Of a stretch of DNA of 64,000 nt, positions 56,844-64,000 are shown one piece after another. The translations under genes and the position numbers were made by a program. The notes under the pieces are model-generated. The model was not told the DNA's origin, did not search any database, and was given only the letters and a program-made list of their open reading frames with translations. Numbering within the stretch: position 1 is the first letter of the stretch; each line of letters opens with the position of its first letter. Origin of the DNA: Ferruginibacter lapsinanis (GTDB lineage Bacteria > Bacteroidota > Bacteroidia > Chitinophagales > Chitinophagaceae); the NCBI RefSeq assembly GCF_020783315.1, contig NZ_CP086063.1:2468501-2532500 (forward strand), in the 5' to 3' direction.

Positions 56844-59003
56844 TTAATCTTTTATTATCAAACTTTGTGATTGAATATTATCGTGTTTATCTTGTCCTAA
56901 TACAATGTATACTCCTGCGGCAAATTTTGAGATATTGATCACAACACTATCGTTTGCAACCCTGTCCCTGGTCAATAAGGTTCTTCCGTTAATATCTGTG
57001 ATGCTCACCCTTCTTAAATCGCTGCCCAGCACAGTTACCATTCTTCTGGCAGGATTTGGAGAAACAGATAAAGAAGACACTCTTACAAGTGAAATGTTTT
57101 TTATTTCACTGTAAGAAGTAGCTCCATTAATATCGATGATTTGTAAGCGGTAGTATATCTTATTGCTGCTGATCCCGGATACATTATCAGTAAGTGAATA
57201 GTTTTTACTGTTGCTGCTGTTACCACTTGCATTTACCTTGGCAATGGTTGAGAAGGCGAGAGCGGTTCCGGCACTTCGTTGTACATTAAAATAGGCGGTA
57301 TTTATTTCAGTAGCAGTCTGCCATTGTAGTTGCGCCACATTGTTTTTATTAATTGCTGAAAACTGAGTCAATCGAAGTGGTACTGTGATCGGGGTTGGGT
57401 TATATTGGCTGGAAAATATCGGAAAAGTATTTCCAAAAATATCTTTATGAAAATTTGAATATTCTGTGTCAAAAGTATAGGTAAGCTTATCTGTCCTTAC
57501 TGGATTATTGGTGATCCATTCTGGAGTTTGAAAACTTTTTGTTTTAATTCCATTTCTGTAAATAGCCACATTAACAGCTCCGGGTTGTGATCTGAATCTT
57601 TGAGAACTAAGCCCTGCTGGTACATTTACAGTAGAATCATTTACTACTAATTGACCTGAGGCGGGTAAAATAGTAACAACCTCTACAGAATCCTCTGTAT
57701 TTACATTGGTAGTATTTCCGAGGTTGATGGAAGATACATTATAAGGAGAAGGAACAGCAGTTCTCTTGTACTTCTTGAAAAAAGCAATCGCAACATCTCT
57801 GTCTGCGTATGGGGATGGCTGCGCTTTCCACAAACTTTTATAATACTGCAATAAAACGGAGAAACCATAATTGTGATTTATTTCAGGCGCCAGATGATGT
57901 CCTTCGGGATAATCATTCCAGGTCACAATATTTATAATAGGTGAATTTTTAGCAACGGCAAATTCCAATTGTTTTCTGAACGTTTGCGATAATCCCATTA
58001 CCATATGTTTACGTTCTATTTTGCTGGTTCCTGCCGATACAGCACCTGCAACGCTCAAAATATTCCATGTACCGGGCTGCAACACTTTTGAAGTGTAAAA
58101 GTCAGGGAATGCAGTAGCTGTATATGTTCTGTTTCTTGTTGAACATTGAGTGGCTACCATTGCGTCCAGATTTGAAGTGGCATAAGCCTGTGTCCACATC
58201 CATACTGCAGGAAAATAATCCAGGTAAGCATTTAATGTAGAACTGCTGATATTCTCATTGATAGAATACACACATGCAAATTTTTCTCCAACAGCATTAG
58301 CTAGTTTTCTGTAAGCCCTGGCTTCGTAAAATTGTTTTGGATAACCGGCAAGATTAGATGGAATGGTTGCCAATTGTTCTCCGTACCACATGTACACGAT
58401 CAATCTTCCATCCGGTGTTCTTAACCAATGTGAATTGTTTTTACCTACTACATTCATAATACCATTTATTCTTGAGGCGTAGGTTGCAATCTTCGAATCT
58501 TCATTGCCACCTGAAGGATGGGAAAAAGCAAAAGTGAATTTGAAGTCAATGTTTTTGAGGTCGGCCACTCGGAAGTACGCTTTAATGATATTATCCCAAC
58601 TGGTATTGGTAATAGGGTAATAAAATTGAAATCCGTCAATTCCACACCTTTTGGCTGTTCGCATTTCAAACTCAACGGCCTGATCCAGGGTAGAATCTTT
58701 CAGGTATTGGTCGGCCATAACATTAACCTGGGTATAGCCTCCTATAGAAGAAGAAGCATTGTTAGTAGTAGGGTAATAAGTGGCGTTACATCCATCTTCA
58801 AAACTATACCCCTGATAGCGGATAATATGCGTCATGCAATGTGCTATGACCAGTTTATTGTTCAACAGCGGTAAACTTAATTCTGGAAGATTTTTAAGCG
58901 AATCCTGTGCCTGTAAATTCGTCAGGGAGATTGTTGTAACCAATATTGAAACAAGTAAGAAACTGGTATATTGACGAAGCATCGATCTCTTCATTTTACA
59001 CAT
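56844..59003 (-). CDS. GH71-like enzyme with type A T9SS signal
   Basis: This 719-residue protein is a long paralogue of the enzyme at 16025-17662. ATG 59003, 58994 or 58982 can start a signal peptide (LRQYTSFLLVSILVTTISLT, ending LQAQ). The catalytic domain (~45-430) has KLVIAHCMTHII, AKRCGIDGFQFYYP and ITWNDYPEGHHLAPE with D364 and E367, at the same residue numbers as in the shorter paralogue. A beta domain (~430-545) is shared too. Unlike the paralogue it continues with an fn3-like domain (LQWQTATEINTAYFNVQRS) and a type A T9SS signal (SVSPNPARRMVTVLGSDL). So it should be released or surface-attached, while the PUL copy stays in the periplasm. A TGATAATCA element lies about 190 bases upstream. 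Confidence 0.87.
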   Translation of the reverse strand: MCKMKRSMLRQYTSFLLVSILVTTISLTNLQAQDSLKNLPELSLPLLNNKLVIAHCMTHIIRYQGYSFEDGCNATYYPTTNNASSSIGGYTQVNVMADQYLKDSTLDQAVEFEMRTAKRCGIDGFQFYYPITNTSWDNIIKAYFRVADLKNIDFKFTFAFSHPSGGNEDSKIATYASRINGIMNVVGKNNSHWLRTPDGRLIVYMWYGEQLATIPSNLAGYPKQFYEARAYRKLANAVGEKFACVYSINENISSSTLNAYLDYFPAVWMWTQAYATSNLDAMVATQCSTRNRTYTATAFPDFYTSKVLQPGTWNILSVAGAVSAGTSKIERKHMVMGLSQTFRKQLEFAVAKNSPIINIVTWNDYPEGHHLAPEINHNYGFSVLLQYYKSLWKAQPSPYADRDVAIAFFKKYKRTAVPSPYNVSSINLGNTTNVNTEDSVEVVTILPASGQLVVNDSTVNVPAGLSSQRFRSQPGAVNVAIYRNGIKTKSFQTPEWITNNPVRTDKLTYTFDTEYSNFHKDIFGNTFPIFSSQYNPTPITVPLRLTQFSAINKNNVAQLQWQTATEINTAYFNVQRSAGTALAFSTIAKVNASGNSSNSKNYSLTDNVSGISSNKIYYRLQIIDINGATSYSEIKNISLVRVSSLSVSPNPARRMVTVLGSDLRRVSITDINGRTLLTRDRVANDSVVINISKFAAGVYIVLGQDKHDNIQSQSLIIKD

Positions 59004-59645
59004 GGCTGCTTTAAATTAAATTTAAAATGAGGCAAGATCTTACAGTTGGATAAATACATTTTCAAGGAAATGAACCATTCTGGACAAAGCACTCAATACT
59101 CAAAATTACATAGCTACTATAGCGATACAACTTATATAAACGATGTATAATAATTATTCAGGCAAAAAATAAATAACTAACGTTAAGTATCTGATAATCA
59201 TTTTATTGTATACAAATTATATAAATTAATATATAAAAGATTTTGCTTGTGGAATTATTCTTTTTTTGATGAATAACAAGGAGTTGGAATCAATACAAAC
59301 CACTAAATTGGTTTCGGCCATTGGTCTGATTTGTTCATTATTTCTATCGATCATTTATGAATGAGTTTAATTATAGTATTGATTATCTTTTGACCATATA
59401 AATTTAAAATGACAGATTATTCTTAAAACTAATGATCTGTTTGGGCTTTCAGAACAAAAGAACTTCTAAGAAATTTACTGTATGCTGTAACATACAGATG
59501 AGAGTCAAACATGTGAATAATGTAATTCTTTTAAAAGATTGTGTAACAATCAACGCCTCAATTGAGGGTACTTTTACCGTTAATCCTATACCAATTCTGA
59601 TCGTTCGGTATAAGCTTCAATCACCTTATTGTAATTACTTAATCT
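59004..59645. other. Divergent intergenic region
   Basis: These 642 bases separate the minus-strand T9SS GH71-like gene from the plus-strand lipoprotein gene. They contain TGATAATCA at 59192 and a one-mismatch copy at 59380. The 91-codon frame at 59432-59707 overlaps the lipoprotein start, is rich in Cys and Ile and has no visible domain, so I do not call it. Confidence 0.55.
59192..59200. promoter_or_regulatory. TGATAATCA element, site E
   Basis: This exact copy lies 189 bases upstream of the T9SS GH71-like gene (minus strand). A weaker copy, TGATTATCT, is at 59380-59388. It links this enzyme to the same possible regulon as the SusCD operon. Confidence 0.42.
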
Positions 59646-60509
59646 ATGTCATTTATCAGGCAATTAAATTATGCCCTTATTCTTGTTTGTTTGCTTTTGT
59701 CGTGTAAAACGCAAAAAAAGAAGATCATTCAAGGAGACTCCTCTCGATACGATTTACTCAATCCTGTCATCATAAAATTGCCTGAAGCGCTGGCTGAGAT
59801 CTCGGGAATTGTTTATAATCCCTCTGATACATCAGTTTTTGCCATAGAAGATGAGGATGGACTTTTTTATAAAATTTATCTCACCAAACAAACTGCAGTT
59901 AAAAAATGGCGTTTTGATAAAAAGCATGACTTTGAAGATGTGGTTTTACATGATAGTATTTTTTATGTTTTGATAAGCAATGGAGATGTAGAATCTGTAA
60001 GATTTGGAGGAAATGATTCCATTATTACAAACATGTCTAAGTTTCCGGATGCCAGTAAAAAAACGAACGAATTTGAATCCATGTATTATGATGATAGTCT
60101 GCGGCAATTGATATTGCTATGCAAGAGTTGCGAAGATGATAATAGTAAGACACTAACTGCCTGGAGTTATGATATCGCCACACAGACCTATACGCCATCA
60201 GTTTTTATTATTGACGTTCGGCCCATCGAAGCCAAGACAGGAATTAAAAAATTAAAATTAAGACCTTCAGCGGCTGCGATAAATCCTTTAACTAATGAGC
60301 TTTATATTTTGTCTTCCATCAATCATTTAATAATAGTTGCCGACAGAAAAGGTGTGTTCAAGGAACTTTTTGAGCTTGACCCGAAGATATATAAACAGGC
60401 GGAGGGGATTGCATTTACACCATCCGGAGAAATGATCATTTCTAATGAATCGCATGAGACAGGTGTTGCGAACATTTTAATCATTAAAAACAAAAAGAAA
60501 GTTCTATGA
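59646..60509 (+). CDS. SdiA-regulated-like beta-propeller lipoprotein
   Basis: This 287-residue lipoprotein (lipobox LLLSC, Cys20, followed by KTQKKK) has the start ALAEISGIVYNPSDTSVFAIEDE and the end KQAEGIAFTPSGEMIISNE, which mark the SdiA-regulated / esterase-like beta-propeller family. No catalytic residues are evident and the function of the family is not settled. Its +2 residues differ from the CKKD start of the PUL lipoproteins, so it may face the periplasm. Its stop overlaps the start of the next gene by four bases (ATGA), indicating translational coupling. It is probably not part of the glucan system. Confidence 0.78.
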   Translation: MSFIRQLNYALILVCLLLSCKTQKKKIIQGDSSRYDLLNPVIIKLPEALAEISGIVYNPSDTSVFAIEDEDGLFYKIYLTKQTAVKKWRFDKKHDFEDVVLHDSIFYVLISNGDVESVRFGGNDSIITNMSKFPDASKKTNEFESMYYDDSLRQLILLCKSCEDDNSKTLTAWSYDIATQTYTPSVFIIDVRPIEAKTGIKKLKLRPSAAAINPLTNELYILSSINHLIIVADRKGVFKELFELDPKIYKQAEGIAFTPSGEMIISNESHETGVANILIIKNKKKVL

Positions 60510-63500
60510 GAAAGACAGGGATAGTTTTATTGACCCTTTTTTTGTTTCAAGCCATTGGACTTGCACAGGATAGTATTCAGGCAAGAATAATTTTGATAGG
60601 CGATGCCGGTCAGCTGACCAATGGAAGGCATCCTGTGGTATCAGCTGTGAAAAGGAGTATACAGCTTGATGAAAAAACTACCATTGTTTTTTTAGGAGAC
60701 AATTTATACAAACCCGGTTTTCCGGATAATAGTTTGCCCAATTTCAGTATGGCAAAAGCTCCATTAGATTCGCAGGTGCAAATTGCCGGTTCAAGCGACG
60801 CAAAAGTGTATTTTGTGCCAGGTAATCATGATTGGGCAAATGGCGGTTCTAAAGGATATGAATCAATTTTAAGAGAGCAAGCTTATATTGATTTTTTAGG
60901 GAATAAAAACGTAGCAATGTTTCCACGTGACGGTTGTCCCGGCCCTGAAGAGATCAAGATAAATAAAGATATTACATTGGTGACAATGGATAGTCAGTGG
61001 TGGTTGCAGTTAAATGATAAACCCGGCATTGAGTCAGATTGTCCCTATAAAACAAAAGCAGAGGTACTTGTTCAGTTAGATGATATACTTTCAAGAAATT
61101 CTCAAAAATTAGTAATACTTGCTTTTCATCATACTTTTAGAAGTTATAGTCCACATGGCGGTTATTTTACTATCAAGCAACATATTTTTCCTTTTACAGA
61201 TGCAATCCCAAAATTATATATTCCTCTGCCTGTATTAGGTTCTGTTTATCCTTTAACCAGGGCGGTATTTGGCACTATTCAAGATCTGAAGCATCCGCTT
61301 TATCAGGCTATGATCAATGAAATCGAAAACGTAGTAAAAGGACATCCAAATGTAATTTACGCTTCCGGTCATGATCATTCTTTGCAATTGATACAAGATA
61401 GTGGATACAATTATATTGTTAGCGGTAGCGGTAGTAAGAATACACGGGTATCTAAAAATAAAAAGAGTTTATACGCTTCTGCAAAGTCGGGATTTGTCAC
61501 GCTGGAAATATCAAAAAATAAAAATGTGCAGGCCAATGTTTATCTGGTAGATGGTGATTCTGCAAAGATGGATTACACCAAATTGATTCTTGATTTTTCA
61601 AAAATACCATTGCCTGTTGCAGATACAACCCGTGAGGTGGAATATAAATTTAAAGACAGTGTTGTTATTTCTGCCAGTGACAGGTATAAAGCTAAAGTAG
61701 GATTCAGAAAAACTTTTTTAGGTGCCAATTATCGCAAAGAGTGGAGTGCTCCTGTTACGTTTAAAGAGTTTAATATTCGTAAAGAAAAAGGGGGACTTAC
61801 TATAAAAAGTTTAGGAGGTGGTAAACAAACAAAATCATTACGACTGACTGATAAAAATGGGACGGAATGGACATTAAGGTCAGTTGACAAAGACCCAGAA
61901 AAAGCATTGCCGACCAATTTAAGGGGTACATTGGCGCACTGGATTGTGCAGGATATGATATCTGCAAGTCATCCGTATGCTCCATTGGTAGTAAGGGAAC
62001 TAGCAATGGCGGTAAATGTAATTACGCCAGATCCTGAATTCTTTTTTGTACCAGATGATCCTGCATTGGGACAATACAGAGGGATGTTTGCGAATACAGT
62101 AGCAATGCTGGAAAACCGGGATCCCGGGGCAGGATTTGTTGATACGAAAAGTACCAATAAAGTAGTGAACAAAATGTTGGAGGATAATGACCATCATATT
62201 GATCAGGAAAAAGTACTGAATGCAAGGTTGCTCGATATGTTAGTTGGAGATTTCGACAGACATGCTGATCAGTGGAAATGGGGGACTGCTGACACAGGGC
62301 AAGGTAAATTATATTACCCGGTGCCTAAAGACAGAGATCAGGCTTTTTTTAATTCCAACGGTCTATTACTTGGGTACCTATCCAGAAGTCAGATGCCTTT
62401 TCTGCAAGGCTTTAAAAAGAAAATCAAAGACATTAATGGCTTTAATTATGTAGCCAGGGATTTTGATCGTTTTTTTATGAATAATCTTGATAAGAACGCA
62501 TGGGAAAAGATCATTGTAAATTTTCAACATGAACTTACCGATCAGGTTATCGATAATGCGGTGGCTAAATTCCCTACCTCTGTTGCATTGCTCAATGCAG
62601 CGAGTATTGCAGAGAAGCTTAAAAGCAGACGAGATGACTTGTTAAAAAGTGCGCTTAAATATTATACATTTATATCAAAGCAAGTGTCCGTAACCGGTAG
62701 TAATAAATCAGAATACTTTCATATAAAAAAATCTCCCGATGGTCTGCAACTTACAGTTTATAAAAAATTAACTGATTTGGATTCTGCTTCTGTAATGTAC
62801 AATAGGGTTTTTGAAGATAATGTTACAAAAGAACTACGGTTGTATGGGTTGAATGATAATGATAAGTTTGAAATAGATGAAGATGTTTCGTCAAAAATAA
62901 AAGTGCGAATAATTGGGGGCAGAGGGAATGATACTTTTGATCTTAAAGGGAATGTACAAAACCTTGTGTATGATCTTTCTACAGAAAAAAATGCTGCGAT
63001 CAATCTGAGAAGGACAAACAAGGAGTTCTCTTCTGATCCGGCAATAAATGAGTATAAGAGTACAGGCTTTCAGTACCCAAAAACAAGTTTTCCGCAAATA
63101 GACCTGGGATATAATGACGAAGATAAGATCCTTATTGGTTTTGGTTTTGCCAGGAAAACGTATGGGTTTAGAAAAGTGCCATTTGCTACTGATCAAAAGT
63201 TTGTAACGCTATTTGCTCCACATGAAGGAGCTTATCAAATAAGGTATGATGGTGTATTCAATAAAGTGATTTCGAAAGAAGATATTGTTATTCATTCTCA
63301 ATTGGTAAATCCTACATTAAGTAACTTTTTCGGCTTCGGAAATCAATCTGTGTTTGATAAGAGTAAGCCATTGGAATATTACAGAGTTCGATATAAATAT
63401 TTTGAAACGGATCTTCTTATCAGGAGGCGATATAATGATATTTTTCAATTTTCAATTGGCCCGAGCTATTATCAATATTGGAGCAAATACGAGGACAATG

Positions 63501-64000
63501 AAAAACGAATTTTGGCTGATCCTGCTATTATTGGCAGCGACTCTGTAAGTATTTATGGGGTAAAACAATTTTTGGGAGGAAAAGTAAAGCTTGATATTAG
63601 TTATCTCAATAGCGAAATTTTTCCTACACGTGGCATTACCTGGTTTACGGAATTCTCTTCCTTACGAGGACTAAATAAAAATGCTCATGCCCTTACTAAA
63701 ATAACTTCCGATATGACGATTTATGCCAGTATTAAAGATCCGGGAAGAGTAGGAGCTGTTTTACGTTTTGGTGGCGGCCACATATTCAGTAAACAATATG
63801 AATATTTTCAGGCGTTAAATATGGGAGCAAATAATTTTTTAAGAGGATATAGAAAAGGAAGGTTCTCTGGGTCGTCGATTGCTTATGCAAGTACAGAACT
63901 AAGATTGAAATTATTTAAATCACAATCCTATCTGCTTCCGGGTGATGTAGGAATGATGGGCTTCTATGATCTGGGAAAAGTTTGGCAAAAGGGAGAAACA
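60506..64000 (+). CDS. Metallophosphoesterase fused to outer-membrane barrel (partial, cut by window end)
   Basis: The frame is open from ATG 60506 to the window end (1165 codons, no stop), so the 3' end is missing. After a signal peptide (IVLLTLFLFQAIG, ending LAQ), a calcineurin-like phosphoesterase domain has GDAG (D33), GDN (D65, N66), GNHDW (N107, H108, D109) and GHDHS (H289, H291), all expected metal ligands. A middle region follows (ARLLDMLVGDFDRHADQWKW), then a C-terminal BamA/surface-antigen-type barrel (~900 on; NFLRGYRKGRFSG). This fusion is known in Bacteroidota genomes, but its substrate is unclear to me. It would place a phosphoesterase at the outer membrane. It is coupled to the lipoprotein before it by the ATGA overlap. 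Confidence 0.88.
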   Translation, partial: MRKTGIVLLTLFLFQAIGLAQDSIQARIILIGDAGQLTNGRHPVVSAVKRSIQLDEKTTIVFLGDNLYKPGFPDNSLPNFSMAKAPLDSQVQIAGSSDAKVYFVPGNHDWANGGSKGYESILREQAYIDFLGNKNVAMFPRDGCPGPEEIKINKDITLVTMDSQWWLQLNDKPGIESDCPYKTKAEVLVQLDDILSRNSQKLVILAFHHTFRSYSPHGGYFTIKQHIFPFTDAIPKLYIPLPVLGSVYPLTRAVFGTIQDLKHPLYQAMINEIENVVKGHPNVIYASGHDHSLQLIQDSGYNYIVSGSGSKNTRVSKNKKSLYASAKSGFVTLEISKNKNVQANVYLVDGDSAKMDYTKLILDFSKIPLPVADTTREVEYKFKDSVVISASDRYKAKVGFRKTFLGANYRKEWSAPVTFKEFNIRKEKGGLTIKSLGGGKQTKSLRLTDKNGTEWTLRSVDKDPEKALPTNLRGTLAHWIVQDMISASHPYAPLVVRELAMAVNVITPDPEFFFVPDDPALGQYRGMFANTVAMLENRDPGAGFVDTKSTNKVVNKMLEDNDHHIDQEKVLNARLLDMLVGDFDRHADQWKWGTADTGQGKLYYPVPKDRDQAFFNSNGLLLGYLSRSQMPFLQGFKKKIKDINGFNYVARDFDRFFMNNLDKNAWEKIIVNFQHELTDQVIDNAVAKFPTSVALLNAASIAEKLKSRRDDLLKSALKYYTFISKQVSVTGSNKSEYFHIKKSPDGLQLTVYKKLTDLDSASVMYNRVFEDNVTKELRLYGLNDNDKFEIDEDVSSKIKVRIIGGRGNDTFDLKGNVQNLVYDLSTEKNAAINLRRTNKEFSSDPAINEYKSTGFQYPKTSFPQIDLGYNDEDKILIGFGFARKTYGFRKVPFATDQKFVTLFAPHEGAYQIRYDGVFNKVISKEDIVIHSQLVNPTLSNFFGFGNQSVFDKSKPLEYYRVRYKYFETDLLIRRRYNDIFQFSIGPSYYQYWSKYEDNEKRILADPAIIGSDSVSIYGVKQFLGGKVKLDISYLNSEIFPTRGITWFTEFSSLRGLNKNAHALTKITSDMTIYASIKDPGRVGAVLRFGGGHIFSKQYEYFQALNMGANNFLRGYRKGRFSGSSIAYASTELRLKLFKSQSYLLPGDVGMMGFYDLGKVWQKGET

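Noticed and set aside
59432..59707. 91-codon frame upstream of the SdiA-regulated-like lipoprotein
   Set aside because: It overlaps the start of a convincing gene in another frame and has a composition typical of a chance frame in AT-rich DNA.

Overview
The window looks like a chromosomal segment of a Bacteroidota member, most likely Chitinophagaceae-like. The basis is AT-rich DNA, SusC/SusD outer-membrane proteins, SprF-like partners of the type IX secretion system (T9SS), CHU_C and type A T9SS C-terminal signals, and almost no Shine-Dalgarno sites. I see no rRNA, tRNA, CRISPR or insertion sequence.

Layout. 1-3816: a divergent pair of secreted proteins, a GH71/99-like enzyme (minus) and an IPT+LamG binding protein (plus). 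Both carry the same N-terminal 'GIGTNTPNAS' module. 4122-5834: a membrane-bound SusR-like regulator. 6188-15881: SusC, SusD, a lipoprotein GH71/99-like enzyme, a GH97 alpha-glucosidase and an IPT+LamG lipoprotein, closed by a terminator. 16025-22287: a GH71-like enzyme, a beta-phosphoglucomutase-type HAD enzyme, an MFS sugar importer and a GH65 glycoside phosphorylase. 22663-29985: a giant adhesin with a type B (CHU_C) signal and two SprF-like proteins. 30464-46183: two more giant adhesins built on the same scaffold but with type A signals. 46252-46515: a small sorting-signal-like membrane protein. 47223-59003 (minus strand): a GH71-like enzyme with a type A signal, a 2005-residue CHU_C protein and a GH99-like enzyme with CBM6. 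59646-64000: an SdiA-regulated-like lipoprotein and a metallophosphoesterase fused to an outer-membrane barrel, cut by the window end.

How it fits together. GH97, GH65, beta-phosphoglucomutase and an importer form an alpha-glucoside pathway. Four GH71/GH99-like endo-enzymes suggest that the polymer is alpha-1,3-glucan (fungal pseudonigeran or bacterial mutan). The model is as follows: T9SS-exported enzymes and adhesins with CBM9-like domains attack and hold insoluble glucan, SusCD and surface lipoproteins capture and import oligosaccharides, periplasmic GH71 and GH97 trim them, and a disaccharide enters the cytoplasm for phosphorolysis to glucose and beta-glucose-1-phosphate. Substrate linkage is inferred and not proven by sequence.

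The most notable points are the paired (anchored versus secreted) copies of each core protein, a recurrent TGATwATCA element in front of these genes, an orphan copy of that element followed by a signal-peptide stub at 47.2 kb, and a small array of minus-strand hairpin/terminator units at 46.6-46.8 kb.
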